DNA of 64,000 bases, from positions 920,501 to 984,500 of the forward strand of contig NZ_JNIR01000001.1 in assembly GCF_000702605.1 (NCBI RefSeq), written 5' to 3'. The DNA is from Exiguobacterium acetylicum DSM 20416. GTDB taxonomy: Bacteria > Bacillota > Bacilli > Exiguobacteriales > Exiguobacteriaceae. Every line of letters begins with the position of its first letter. The stretch's first letter is position 1. The notes under the pieces were generated by a model. That model had not been told where the DNA came from. It was given only the letters and a program-made list of their open reading frames with translations, and did no database searches. The position numbers and the translations under genes were made by a program. Of the stretch, positions 44,289 to 53,364 are shown one piece after another.

Positions 44289-45065
44289 TCAGGATATCCA
44301 GCGTCCGATCTGCTCACCCATCTTGACGCGACGTTCAATGCCTGGTGAAAGTTCGACGGTGTCCGGTGGCAAGACGAGGATGACGGTCGAACCAAACGAG
44401 AAGTAGCCGAACTCTGCACCACGCTCCAGCAGGCGTCCTTGATGTGTCTGAACGATCGTATTGACGTTCAGTGCACCGACCATGACGTGCTCGATCGCGC
44501 GGTGATCGACTTGCAGACGCGTGACCCGACGATAGTTGCGTGTCAGCGGACGTTTGCTGAATCGTAGCCCCATGTCATTGACGGGTGCCGATTCTCGCCC
44601 CAGTGTATAACTCGTCGTGATTTCGCCCGTGACTGGCGAGTGGACACGGTGATAGTCGGTCGGACTCAAATAGAAAATCAAGGCGACACCGTTCGCGTAA
44701 TCCTGGGCGCGTTCGCTCGAGCCGATCAGCTCAGCAACGTTATAGTCCTGTCCTTTGATCGTAAACCGACTACCTTGCATTAACGCCGGGACGATGGAGA
44801 GGACGGCGTCACTCGGACTGACGAAGGCATCTGGTGCCGATGCGATTGGTCGCATACCGGGACGTAACTCGCGTACGAAACAATCGTGCAGCGACGTAAA
44901 TGAATCGACGGACTTCAGCGCTTGATTCGTCTGAATGTGATAGGTGCGAATGAAAGGTCGGATGAGCGGTTTACTAAAGCGACTCATCGCAAACCGTTTT
45001 AGTGTGTTCGCGACAACTGGTCGGGCATTTAAGTGGACGATCGTATCAAAGATGGCTTTCTTCAT
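44289..45065 (-). CDS. psd: Phosphatidylserine decarboxylase
   Basis: Decarboxylates phosphatidylserine to phosphatidylethanolamine at the membrane. The proenzyme self-cleaves at a GS bond to form the pyruvoyl group; here the site reads FSFGSTVIL near the C-terminus. The histidine region YLSPTDYHRVHSPVTG and the VNTIVQTHQGRLLERGAEFG stretch are also typical. The 258-aa length is normal for the type I short form. Monocistronic; an inverted repeat lies 72 bp upstream. Confidence 0.93.
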   Translation of the reverse strand: MKKAIFDTIVHLNARPVVANTLKRFAMSRFSKPLIRPFIRTYHIQTNQALKSVDSFTSLHDCFVRELRPGMRPIASAPDAFVSPSDAVLSIVPALMQGSRFTIKGQDYNVAELIGSSERAQDYANGVALIFYLSPTDYHRVHSPVTGEITTSYTLGRESAPVNDMGLRFSKRPLTRNYRRVTRLQVDHRAIEHVMVGALNVNTIVQTHQGRLLERGAEFGYFSFGSTVILVLPPDTVELSPGIERRVKMGEQIGRWIS

Positions 45066-45136
45066 GAGGTAAAAACTCCTTTAAGTTGTAATCTACCTCT
45101 TAGGATACGGTCGAATTCTGTTGATAGACGGAGTCG

Positions 45137-45161
45137 TTTTCTTAAGTTTGTCTTAAGAAAA
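45137..45161. promoter_or_regulatory. Palindrome upstream of psd
   Basis: TTTTCTTAAG (45137-45146) and CTTAAGAAAA (45152-45161) are a perfect 10-bp inverted repeat with 5-bp spacer, located about 72-96 bp upstream of the psd start. It may be an operator, or part of the terminator tail of the neighbouring minus-strand gene. Confidence 0.4.
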
Positions 45162-45190
45162 ACACGTACCGAAGATGCGGCACGTGTTAG
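45161..45190 (-). terminator. Terminator of the DUF2834-like gene
   Basis: On the minus strand AACACGTGCCG pairs with CGGTACGTGTT (one G-T), followed by TTTTC, 5 bp after the stop at 45195. Confidence 0.7.
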
Positions 45191-45194
45191 AACG

Positions 45195-45506
45195 TCATGA
45201 TTTTCGAGTCAACAAATAGAGTAGAGGTCCGAACGCACCAATCGCGAGGGTGATGATCGCCCAAAGTGGAAAGCTTCGTCCGGTACGACGTGTATCATGG
45301 CGGAGCCAAACGATGATGAAGAGGGCGCAGAGAATCAGATCGACGAAAATCTGGAGCGTCGCCGTGTTTTGTGTCGCTTCCGCAAAAATGCCAAGTACAC
45401 CAAAGTCAATTATCTAAAACGCAGTTAAAACAGCGAACGCGATCGTAATGACGAGCAATAAAGGTTTCGGGATGTTGTCTACAAACGAAGCTTGAGATTC
45501 TTTCAT
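45195..45506 (-). pseudogene. DUF2834-like membrane protein gene interrupted by an in-frame TAG
   Basis: The frame starts at 45506 with AAGGAGG upstream and reads 30 residues up to LLLVITIAFAVLTAF, where a TAG (45414-45416) occurs. The same frame continues for 72 codons as IIDFGVLGIFAEATQ, DLILCALFIIVWLRHDTRR and IGAFGPLLYLLTRKS, which fits the DUF2834 small membrane family. A single nonsense codon breaks an otherwise intact gene of 103 codons. Confidence 0.65.
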
Positions 45507-45525
45507 GAAGGATCCTCCTTGTAAG

Positions 45526-45563
45526 TGTAGTGTTTACTACAAATAAATGTAGCGTGTACTACA
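45526..45563. promoter_or_regulatory. Two tandem 16-bp palindromic operators
   Basis: TGTAGTGTTTACTACA (45526-45541) and TGTAGCGTGTACTACA (45548-45563) share TGTAG...CTACA and are spaced 22 bp, two helical turns, just upstream of the DUF2834-like gene. A TetR-type regulator gene lies 1 kb away at 46619 and is a candidate binder. Confidence 0.5.
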
Positions 45564-45697
45564 ATTGAACGTCAATTGAGGATATGTAGAAGGAAAGTTA
45601 TTACCCTGATCCGTCAAATAACAAAATGTGATGCTGTTAAATTTGGTATAATACGGAAAAAGAAACGTAGGATGACGAGAAGGGATGGAGCGAACAT

Positions 45698-46537
45698 ATG
45701 AAGGTAAAGCGATTGCGAACAATCTTCGCCTGTAGTGCGGCTGTAGCCGTATTGATGAGTGGAGCAAGTGTTGGAAGTGGAAGCAGTCTTGTCGAAGCAA
45801 AAGTGGTCCAGACGAAAAAAGTGTTCGATTATAAAAAATACCGTGCCGATCAATTGAAGGTCATCACGAAGTACGGTAACATCTTATCGGATCTTAGCTC
45901 CAAATCCCCAATCAAAATTCCTTCTTATTATCAAAACGAAGCATATCGGACTGCTGTCGAGCAGTATAATCCGAAAGTAGAAAAATACGATTCAGATAAC
46001 GTGAAGGAGTCAAGAAAAATCAGAGCGATGCGGGTTGATCTAAAAGCAGTCGATACATCGTCTGAGAAAAAAGCGTTCGATAAACGAATGGCCGCAATGA
46101 AAAAAGAAGTCAAACGACTCGTTAAGGTCGAGCAGGCATTAACGAAGGAAAGCAAACCACTGTATCAAGAAGTCATGGATTACGAGCGACAGCAAATGGA
46201 AGCATTCGTCGCCCAATATGGACCGATTGATCCGGCTTTGACGTTGATTAAATCACTTCCATACGTACAGGAACTCGAACGAAAACTGATCAAGAAAAAA
46301 ATCAGTAAGCAAGACCGGATAGAGCGCGTAGATCGCGCAGCTGAAGCGATGGTACGAGAACGTGAGACGTCGAGTGAGCGCGTTGGACCGGAGCGTGGGA
46401 AAATGACGATCTTGATTTACGAGAATAAATTCGAGGAAGCAGCAGTTGTCTTTGAAGAAGCGAAACAGCTGACGAAAGATGAGAACGCCCGACTGGATCT
46501 TGCTTTCAAGAAGATCATCAATCGCTTTTTAAAATGA
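45698..46537 (+). CDS. Secreted coiled helical protein, unknown
   Basis: A 279-aa protein with a signal peptide (RLRTIFACSAAVAVLMSGAS then SSLVEA) and a highly charged, mostly helical mature part (KKAFDKRMAAMKKEVKRLVK, LERKLIKKKISKQDRIERVD). It may form coiled coils outside the cell. GGAGCG precedes the ATG. A terminator follows at once, so it is monocistronic. No family recognised. Confidence 0.62.
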   Translation: MKVKRLRTIFACSAAVAVLMSGASVGSGSSLVEAKVVQTKKVFDYKKYRADQLKVITKYGNILSDLSSKSPIKIPSYYQNEAYRTAVEQYNPKVEKYDSDNVKESRKIRAMRVDLKAVDTSSEKKAFDKRMAAMKKEVKRLVKVEQALTKESKPLYQEVMDYERQQMEAFVAQYGPIDPALTLIKSLPYVQELERKLIKKKISKQDRIERVDRAAEAMVRERETSSERVGPERGKMTILIYENKFEEAAVVFEEAKQLTKDENARLDLAFKKIINRFLK

Positions 46538-46561
46538 AGCATCCTTCGTGGATGCTTTTTT
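46536..46561 (+). terminator. Rho-independent terminator
   Basis: GAAGCATCC pairs with GGATGCTTT across a TTCGT loop, followed by a run of T, overlapping the stop of the secreted-protein gene. Confidence 0.85.
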
Positions 46562-46618
46562 GCGTAGTGCCCGTTTCTTAAAATCGAGTATGATGGAAAG
46601 GGAAGGAGTCGATCGGAT

Positions 46619-47167
46619 ATGGATAAATTTGAACAGAAGCGACAGGACTATACGCATCACATCGCACAAGCGACGTTAGCATCAAGCATCAAGGAGATGA
46701 GTCTGAAGAAGATGGCGACTGCTGCCGGGACGAGTGACCGGATGCTGATGCATTATTTCAAGGATAAACAAGATATCGAGACCGCCGTGTTGACTGCGAT
46801 CAGTCAAGAACTGATTGATTTACTACAGCAACCGGATCTAAAACTCGAGTTCACGGCATTCGTCCGTTTTCTGCGACAAGCAATCGATGAGCCACGAATC
46901 AAGCCTTATTTGAACCTTTGGTTCGAGATCACCCATCTTGCGACGAGTCAGGGGGAACCGTATACGTCGATTACGCGGACGATCGGGGAGTCATTCGACG
47001 ATTGGATTAAACAGATTTATGTGCCGGCAGAAGGAGAAGATGTCGAACAGCAGACTGCGTTGTTATTCGTATTTACTGAGGGGCTCGTCATCTTAAATAA
47101 GATCGGTTTACAAGAGCGGATGGACGCGGCGGTTGAGGCGATGATTGATCTATACGAAAGAGCATGA
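46619..47167 (+). CDS. TetR-family transcriptional regulator
   Basis: A 182-aa protein. Residues 10-58 form the TetR HTH (LKKMATAAGTSDRMLMHYFKDKQDIE); the rest is helical and probably binds a ligand. The ATG follows GGAAGGAG at about 13 nt. It is convergent with the small gene at 47171, only 3 bp away. Palindromes at 45526-45563 may be its operators. Ligand unknown. Confidence 0.83.
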   Translation: MDKFEQKRQDYTHHIAQATLASSIKEMSLKKMATAAGTSDRMLMHYFKDKQDIETAVLTAISQELIDLLQQPDLKLEFTAFVRFLRQAIDEPRIKPYLNLWFEITHLATSQGEPYTSITRTIGESFDDWIKQIYVPAEGEDVEQQTALLFVFTEGLVILNKIGLQERMDAAVEAMIDLYERA

Positions 47168-47170
47168 ATT

Positions 47171-47422
47171 TCATAAATCATCTTCGATTTCAATCCAGAC
47201 TTGATAGAACACCTCTGTATCGAGTGGGAACATCGCGGTATGAACTCGAAATTCAGAGACTTGTGCTAAATAAAAGGCAAGAATCGTAGCAACCTTAAAG
47301 TCTGGTGTACCATAACCAGTAATCGAACGACCGTGCATCTCATTTGCAATCGAGTCCGCCCAGACTTCGGCTTCACGGAATGTCTCGAACTGAATCATCT
47401 CTTCCTTCCAGCGAATCGCCAT
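47171..47422 (-). CDS. Small hypothetical protein
   Basis: An 83-aa soluble protein (AIRWKEEMIQFETFREAEVW near the start, VFYQVWIEIEDDL at the end), with no membrane segment. ATG 47422 lies 8 nt after GAGGAGG; the ATG at 47428 is too close. No family recognised. It is divergent from the ceramidase-like gene. Confidence 0.55.
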   Translation of the reverse strand: MAIRWKEEMIQFETFREAEVWADSIANEMHGRSITGYGTPDFKVATILAFYLAQVSEFRVHTAMFPLDTEVFYQVWIEIEDDL

Positions 47423-47498
47423 CTTCATGTCCTCCTCTACTGTAGTTAATGTTAGTATATGGAAGAAACAGTGTGTTATTCAAGGAGGAACGTCAGAC

Positions 47499-48770
47499 AT
47501 GAGTCGTTTTGGAATACATCAGGAAGTAATCAATCCGCCGCTCGGTGCCGCCTTCATCGGTTATCACCGAGAAGTCGGTGTCGCAAGCATACATGATCCG
47601 CTATTTGTCACAGCGAGTATCTTTGAAAGTGAGCAGACGACATCGGTATTTGTCAGCATCGATAACATCGGGTTGCTCGTCGCAGATACCGATACCATCC
47701 GTGAATGCATCGCGGACCAGCTAGACGTCTCGAAGGAACAGATCATGGTCGTCTATACGCATACGCATTCGGGACCAGCGACAGCAGGAAACGAACCGTT
47801 GACCGTCGCCTATAAAACGATCTTGACGCAACAAGCGATCGTTTCTGCCGTCAAAGCAAGCGAAGCGATACAGTCGGTCGAGATGGGTTGGGGTGTGACG
47901 CAGGGGAAACTCGGCGTCAATCGACGAGAGAAAAGGAATGGTCACGCGGTGATGGGAACGGATCCGCTTGGGGTGACGGATGACCGAATCGGAACATTAT
48001 TGATTCGCCGGACTGACGATTTTCAACTCGTCGGAGCCTTCGTCTTTTGTACGGCGCATCCGAACGTCTTGAAATCAGACAGTATCGTCTTATCCGGTGA
48101 TTATCCGGGCGTCGCTCGAACGATACTCGAACAGGCACTCAGCTGTCCAGTCATAATCGTCCAAGGGGCGACGGGGAACATCAATGCGAAATATCGCGGT
48201 GACCTAGCAAGTCTACAGAAGATGGCGTTTGCTTTAAGTGGACACGTCTTGACGACGATTCCAGAAGTGTCGTATCAACCGTTAACGCACCACCGGATTC
48301 AGTCGATGATCTATCCAATGTACTTAACAGAAATACCAACGATAAACCAATTACAAGACATGACGGATTACGCTGAACAGACTTGGGGTGTCAGCGCAGC
48401 ACGATGGTTGGCGCACGTTCAAGAGCAATCAGGGACAACACTCACCATCCCGGTCGAAATTCAATTGTTTGAGCTAAATGAAGGTTCGTTCTCAGGCATC
48501 CCGATGGAACCGTTCTGTGAGACAGCGCTACAGATTCAACAGATGCGTCAAACGGAACTCGCCTTTTTTGGAGGCTATACGAACGGTTACATTGGTTATT
48601 TGCCGTCTGCGGAAGAACACCCGTATGGTGGGTACGAAGTGGCGATCAATCCCGTTGTCTACGGTCCAGTGACAGGTCTTTGGATGCCACCTGTACCGGA
48701 AACGGCAAACGACATCGTGCATCGTATCCGACAACTCTATGAAACAAACAATCTGGCTTCTCTCGTCTGA
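47499..48770 (+). CDS. Neutral/alkaline ceramidase-like protein
   Basis: A 423-aa protein of the neutral/alkaline non-lysosomal ceramidase N-terminal fold. It shows INPPLGAAFIGYHRE at the start, the metal-binding VYTHTHSGPAT motif, TAHPNVL, and QGATGNINAKY, which corresponds to the active-site region of ceramidases. There is no signal peptide, so it may act on an intracellular substrate; many bacterial members are uncharacterised. AAGGAGG precedes ATG 47499; the frame from 47427 overlaps the divergent gene. Confidence 0.8.
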   Translation: MSRFGIHQEVINPPLGAAFIGYHREVGVASIHDPLFVTASIFESEQTTSVFVSIDNIGLLVADTDTIRECIADQLDVSKEQIMVVYTHTHSGPATAGNEPLTVAYKTILTQQAIVSAVKASEAIQSVEMGWGVTQGKLGVNRREKRNGHAVMGTDPLGVTDDRIGTLLIRRTDDFQLVGAFVFCTAHPNVLKSDSIVLSGDYPGVARTILEQALSCPVIIVQGATGNINAKYRGDLASLQKMAFALSGHVLTTIPEVSYQPLTHHRIQSMIYPMYLTEIPTINQLQDMTDYAEQTWGVSAARWLAHVQEQSGTTLTIPVEIQLFELNEGSFSGIPMEPFCETALQIQQMRQTELAFFGGYTNGYIGYLPSAEEHPYGGYEVAINPVVYGPVTGLWMPPVPETANDIVHRIRQLYETNNLASLV

Positions 48771-48788
48771 GAGACCGGGTTTTCGTGA

Positions 48789-48896
48789 TTACGATTTGAT
48801 TTTTTTGATGAACCGGCGAAACGCAAAAACAAATCCGCATGTCAGTAAGGCGAATAAAAGAAGCGTAATGAATAGGCTTGCAGATAGATGTAACAT
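48789..48896 (-). CDS. 35-aa single-span membrane peptide
   Basis: ATG 48896 is preceded by GGAGG with a 7-nt spacer. The 35 residues comprise one hydrophobic helix (SLFITLLLFALLTCGFVFAF) and a basic tail (RRFIKKIKS). It is too short to appear in most gene calls but has a strong ribosome site. It could be a small regulatory membrane peptide or a type I toxin-like peptide; no family recognised. Confidence 0.5.
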   Translation of the reverse strand: MLHLSASLFITLLLFALLTCGFVFAFRRFIKKIKS

Positions 48897-49072
48897 CAAA
48901 GACCTCCGTGAATATGTATAGCTGATTTTCGAACTTTCGAATAGTAATAGAGTAACATAGTAATTAACAATATATAGGGAAATGATTTATTGTTTTTGAT
49001 ATTTCTTTAAGGATTTATTCATTCTATGAATCAATAGTTATTTTATTCCATTTATAAAAAGAGAGGGATATC

Positions 49073-49321
49073 ATGATCATCAAAAGATTTATTCTTAGTA
49101 TTATCATCACTTATTTATTCCTCAGCTTGCTTTTATCCTTCAGCATCGGGTATACGATCGATTGGATTCCGGAAGCAACGTTAGCTCAAAAGATAAAAGG
49201 GTACGCTTTTGAAGGGTTCACTCGTTTTAATGTTGTAAAGCTTTTGATTGCTGCAGGTATAGGTACTGGGTTCAGCTTTCTCTACCTTAAACCAAGATTA
49301 CCGAGTTCTCGAAAGCGTTGA
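49073..49321 (+). CDS. Small membrane protein, unknown
   Basis: An 82-aa protein with two hydrophobic segments (residues 6-26 and 57-72) and a basic C-terminus. AGAGAGGG lies about 6 nt before the ATG. No family recognised. Confidence 0.55.
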   Translation: MIIKRFILSIIITYLFLSLLLSFSIGYTIDWIPEATLAQKIKGYAFEGFTRFNVVKLLIAAGIGTGFSFLYLKPRLPSSRKR

Positions 49322-49398
49322 TTTCCTTTATTTTGAAACTTTTCTTTGTTTGATCCGTTAATTAGGATGAACGAGTCAACGTATTGGGGGAAATAAAC

Positions 49399-49878
49399 AT
49401 GAAAAAGACAGTTGGTGCAATCGTATTAGCGGGCGGCATGATGATACTCGCTGGTTGTGGAACAGCAGCGACACAAACCGATTTATTTGAACAACAAGGT
49501 ACATATCTAGGGGATAACAGTAGCGTACGAGACATCGTCCAACAGCTACCACATGGCGATCAGTTGGAGAAGATGGAACTTTCGACGAAGGATAAACCGT
49601 ATCAACTAACGTTACGTTATGCTGGATATAAAGAAGGACAGATCGAACAAAAAAGCAATCGTACGGCAATCTACAATGCAACAGCACTATTCACATTGAT
49701 TCCGAATGTCGACCGCGTCAACATGACGATCGAGGATGCTTCGTATCACTTTACGAAACAACAGCTGCACGATTGGTATGGAAAAGACTTTACGACGTAC
49801 GATAATGAGAAAGCACTGAAGGCGTTCACGAACCCTTTTATCGAAGATTCGAAGAAAGTAAACGACTTATTCAACTGA
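49399..49878 (+). CDS. DUF4825-type lipoprotein
   Basis: A 159-aa protein with a signal peptide and lipobox LAGCG near residue 21. The mature part reads TYLGDNSSVRDIVQQLP and KPYQLTLRYAGYKEG, the pattern of DUF4825, often found as an extracytoplasmic domain in Bacilli. ATG 49399 follows GGGGG. A terminator follows the stop. Function unknown. Confidence 0.7.
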   Translation: MKKTVGAIVLAGGMMILAGCGTAATQTDLFEQQGTYLGDNSSVRDIVQQLPHGDQLEKMELSTKDKPYQLTLRYAGYKEGQIEQKSNRTAIYNATALFTLIPNVDRVNMTIEDASYHFTKQQLHDWYGKDFTTYDNEKALKAFTNPFIEDSKKVNDLFN

Positions 49879-49886
49879 ACCGACCG

Positions 49887-49916
49887 AGCACGCTCTTGAA
49901 CAGGAGTGTGCTTTTT
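49887..49916 (+). terminator. Rho-independent terminator
   Basis: AGCACGCTC pairs with GAGTGTGCT (one G-T) and is followed by TTTTT, 9 bp after the lipoprotein stop. Confidence 0.8.
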
Positions 49917-50021
49917 TGTTGATTCATTCCCATAAGTTGTAAAAAGTACTTTGCATTACAGAGTAATTCAGTTTATCGTTAAGGAACTGAGACATCCAGA
50001 ATAAGGAAGGGGTTGTACGAG

Positions 50022-50369
50022 ATGGAAATCGATAAAGAATTATTAAAGGGGCACGTCGACACGATCATCTTGTCGTTGCTGAACGAACAAGACCGATACG
50101 GGTATGAAATCGCGAAGACGATCCGGCAAACGTCAGACGAGCAGTTCGAACTGAAAGAGGCGACACTCTATTTGTCACTCAAACGCCTCGAGAAAAAAGG
50201 ATTCGTCATATCCTATTGGAGTAACGAAGCAGCGGGCGGCGGACGACGTAAATATTATGCGCTGACGACTGAAGGAAAAATCCTTCTTGCGAAAAAACGA
50301 CTTGAATGGCGTTTTCTAAAGCAGCTACTCCCGAAGTTTCTTGAAGAGGGAGACGGTGCGCTTGAATAA
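50022..50369 (+). CDS. PadR-family regulator
   Basis: A 115-aa winged-helix repressor (ILSLLNEQDRYGYEIAKTIR, LKEATLYLSLKRLEKKGFV, GGGRRKYYALTTEGK). PadR proteins commonly repress adjacent transporter operons and are released by a ligand. It is the first gene of an operon: the next gene starts with TTG overlapping its stop, followed by two permeases and an ATPase. AAGGGG-type ribosome site before ATG 50022. Confidence 0.88.
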   Translation: MEIDKELLKGHVDTIILSLLNEQDRYGYEIAKTIRQTSDEQFELKEATLYLSLKRLEKKGFVISYWSNEAAGGGRRKYYALTTEGKILLAKKRLEWRFLKQLLPKFLEEGDGALE

Positions 50370-51078
50370 ACTCGATCATTTTGTCCATGACTTGTATCAA
50401 GATGCGGATGTGACGGATCCGGAAATCATCGACGTCATGGAAGAGACGCGAAGTCATCTTGAACAATCGGTGCGAGACTTGATGATTCAAGGTTATTCGG
50501 AAGAAGAAGCGACGAAGCTTGCCATGTATCGTTACGGTAGTAAGGAGCATGTCGATCAGCTCTTGACGTGGGTCTATCGAAAAGAGCGGACGTTCGCTTC
50601 GTGGTTGCTCTGCATCGGAATCAGCATCGCCGCTGCAACGATATTGTGCTTTATCGGCACGATGATGTTGAGCCAGCATCAGTCACTCGCCTATGCGGAT
50701 GCCTTTTATGGCAATGAACGCTCGATCGAAGCGTATGAACGTATTTTAGAAGATCATCTGTTGCTGGTATCGATTTCCGGACAAGACGCTGCGTCCTCGC
50801 GAGACTTCACCATTCATAAATCGATTTGGTTACCGGAGTTGTTCACTTCACACGGCTTGTATCTGATTGACGAACAGCACCTGACGACGACAGAAAGCTT
50901 TGACGTCACGAAATTCGGTGCCGTGCTCATGTTGATTGGCTTGACGATCTATCTCGTGACATCCGTCATTTGGAGCATAATCAAGCTCCATCATGCAGGA
51001 CGATTGCATCTATTAAGTATCGTCTCAGTCGTGTTCTTTAATGTACTGGGTTATTGGTTTTGGGCATTACGAAAATAG
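50362..51078 (+). CDS. HAAS (permease prefix) domain membrane protein
   Basis: A 238-aa protein with an N-terminal HAAS-type helical domain (NKLDHFVHDLYQDA, then QGYSEEEATKLAMYRYGS) and three transmembrane segments. HAAS proteins are typically paired with PadR regulators and ABC transporters, as here. The start is TTG 50362, overlapping the PadR stop; a GTG at 50356 is possible. It may assist or regulate the transporter at the membrane. Confidence 0.75.
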   Translation: MNKLDHFVHDLYQDADVTDPEIIDVMEETRSHLEQSVRDLMIQGYSEEEATKLAMYRYGSKEHVDQLLTWVYRKERTFASWLLCIGISIAAATILCFIGTMMLSQHQSLAYADAFYGNERSIEAYERILEDHLLLVSISGQDAASSRDFTIHKSIWLPELFTSHGLYLIDEQHLTTTESFDVTKFGAVLMLIGLTIYLVTSVIWSIIKLHHAGRLHLLSIVSVVFFNVLGYWFWALRK

Positions 51079-51088
51079 GAGGGGTCAT

Positions 51089-51874
51089 ATGTTGCAACAA
51101 ATTAAGCTCATTTGGTCGCAAGCATTCACGGTGAAACGATGCGTGTTATATCTTCTGATCATTCTCGGATTACCGGCGCTTCAATTCAGTTTCATTTATG
51201 AAGGCTATCAATTCTTCTTACCGATCGAAGTGTTCGAAGAGACGCTATCAGGAACGATCCCGATGCTGTTTCCGGTACTTGCGGTCTTGATCTTCTTGCC
51301 AATCTTCATCGCTGAATACAAGGATAACTATCTGACATATGTCCGAACACGTGCGAGTCTAAAGGATTATCTGCTTGCAGTCGGTTTCGTCAATGCGATG
51401 CTGACAGGATTCGTATTCTTTTTAATGACGATCGTGACGTTCATCCTCCTTCATTATGTCGAACCAATCATCGGTCTCGTTGACTATTGGTCGCTCAGCG
51501 AAAAGACATATGAGACTTCAAATGCATTTTCGTTCTTGGCGGACATTCATCCGTTACTCTATGCCGTCCTCTATGCTGTTTGGATTGGACTCAACGGAGC
51601 AGCGTACGCAACGCTTGCTTATCTGTTGATTTTGGCGCTCGAACAAGTCTATCTCGCAATTTCGTTACCGTTCGTCGCTTATCATATCTTTAATTTCGTT
51701 GCGGGTATCATGCAAGTACCACAGTTCTCACCCATTAGTACCGTCTTTCCGTTCAATATCACGGAACAACCGCTTTGGACGGTGTTCGTACCGTTTACTA
51801 TTTTAATCGTCATTAACATCACGCTCTATCTGACGATGATTCGACCAAAACCGGAGTGGATCTTCCAATCATGA
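51089..51874 (+). CDS. ABC transporter permease subunit
   Basis: A 261-aa membrane protein with about six hydrophobic segments, starting LQQIKLIWSQAFTVKRC. AGGAGGGG lies 7 nt before ATG 51089. It overlaps the next gene by ATGA, showing coupling. Together with the next gene it should form the membrane channel of an export-type ABC transporter. Substrate unknown. Confidence 0.7.
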   Translation: MLQQIKLIWSQAFTVKRCVLYLLIILGLPALQFSFIYEGYQFFLPIEVFEETLSGTIPMLFPVLAVLIFLPIFIAEYKDNYLTYVRTRASLKDYLLAVGFVNAMLTGFVFFLMTIVTFILLHYVEPIIGLVDYWSLSEKTYETSNAFSFLADIHPLLYAVLYAVWIGLNGAAYATLAYLLILALEQVYLAISLPFVAYHIFNFVAGIMQVPQFSPISTVFPFNITEQPLWTVFVPFTILIVINITLYLTMIRPKPEWIFQS

Positions 51875-53352
51875 AGAGGACACGAAACATTTCGATTGTA
51901 CTGAACAGTTTATTCATCCTCGTGATTAGCTACGTCGCATGGTATAGACGACAAGAAGTTCTGTCCGAGGCACAAGAATTCGGCAAAGACGACAACGCGT
52001 GGGACATTACATTTGCGATTCAAAATGATATGTACCTAATACTCTTTTTCCTGATGCCGATACTGCTGTTCCTCTCATTTCGAACGATTGAACAGCAGTA
52101 TGAACCGACGATTTTGATTCGGGTTGGCTCATTTCGGAACTGGGTGTACTACTCGACAAAACGATATGTACGCGCTGTCCTGACACTGTTCGGATTCGTC
52201 TTGTTGCTGAGTCTTCTTAGTGCTAGCGATCAATCGTTTACGTTGCAGTGGAGTCCATATAGTCAACTCGCAACGAGTGGTAACATCAGTCATTATCTCA
52301 TTGCGACTTTCCATTCACCCCTGTCAGTGATTTTATTACAACCGATTCTGTGGTTGCTTACGAGCATTGTTCTACATGGATTGATGTGTATTGTGTTTCT
52401 GTTGCACGAAAAGCGTAATGGCTTGTTACTACAGGCGGCAGGGGTAGTGATTTGGTGTATCATCAGTTTCAAATCATCGTTTGGAATCGGGAAGTTCTTG
52501 TCACCCGCCACGTATTTCTCTGTTGGGTCTATATCCTTCAGGATGCAACCCTGGGTGGCACTCGTCGGTCTCAGTCTTGCGATCGCACTGATCTATCTAA
52601 TGGCACAATGGATTCAATCGCTCCGTCAGCGATTGAATTCGCGAAAGGAGTTCTTACCGTATCTCGTCTATGCGATGCTTGCGAGTCTGTACATTTTACT
52701 GAGTAGCAGCCGAGCGTCGGCGGATCTGCAAACGATTGGTGATCTGTTCGTCGTCGTGTTTTACGGTGTCAGCGCGGAAGACAGTTCGTTTCTGCAACTC
52801 GCGTCACATCTGATCCTTTTCTTCGGACTCGCTTACTTAAGTCAATTGCGTTTGCAGGACCAAATGACAGCGATCGGACCATACACGTGGATGCGTTACC
52901 AACGCCTCGAGAAATGGGCACTGCATGTCTTCGTTAAGGAAGGACGCTTTTATCTACTGGCGCTGATGTTTCTGATCATCGGAACGATGGGAGTTGGAAT
53001 GGCACAAGGGTTAGCGCTATCGCTTTCGACTAGTCTTTTATCGATTTCACCGATGCAATTGCTGTTGCAACTGATTGGCATTTCGATACTACAATTAATG
53101 CTTTATTCACTCTTCAGCTTCATCTTACTGTGGCAATTCCCAGATGGATACGCGATGCTCGGTTTGTTCGGTGTCTTATCGGTTTTCTTACTGCCGAACT
53201 TCAATCGGTATGGCATCTTTCCGTCCGGATTGAATGGATTCGCCCAGTTGCAGTCGTTTAGTCTGACACATCTCTTGATCGTTTTGTTGATCTATGTTGG
53301 GCTTTCACTTGTCTGGTTATATGTTCTGTTTCAAAAAAGCATACGAATATAG
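51871..53352 (+). CDS. ABC transporter permease-like protein, large
   Basis: A 493-aa protein with about 12 hydrophobic segments and no soluble domain of note. Its N-terminal half resembles ABC-2-type permeases in layout (short N-terminal helix, large loop after residue 25). It starts within the previous stop. The ATPase gene follows 12 bp later. The function is inferred from the operon. Confidence 0.68.
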   Translation: MKRTRNISIVLNSLFILVISYVAWYRRQEVLSEAQEFGKDDNAWDITFAIQNDMYLILFFLMPILLFLSFRTIEQQYEPTILIRVGSFRNWVYYSTKRYVRAVLTLFGFVLLLSLLSASDQSFTLQWSPYSQLATSGNISHYLIATFHSPLSVILLQPILWLLTSIVLHGLMCIVFLLHEKRNGLLLQAAGVVIWCIISFKSSFGIGKFLSPATYFSVGSISFRMQPWVALVGLSLAIALIYLMAQWIQSLRQRLNSRKEFLPYLVYAMLASLYILLSSSRASADLQTIGDLFVVVFYGVSAEDSSFLQLASHLILFFGLAYLSQLRLQDQMTAIGPYTWMRYQRLEKWALHVFVKEGRFYLLALMFLIIGTMGVGMAQGLALSLSTSLLSISPMQLLLQLIGISILQLMLYSLFSFILLWQFPDGYAMLGLFGVLSVFLLPNFNRYGIFPSGLNGFAQLQSFSLTHLLIVLLIYVGLSLVWLYVLFQKSIRI

Positions 53353-53364
53353 GGAGGACGTATC

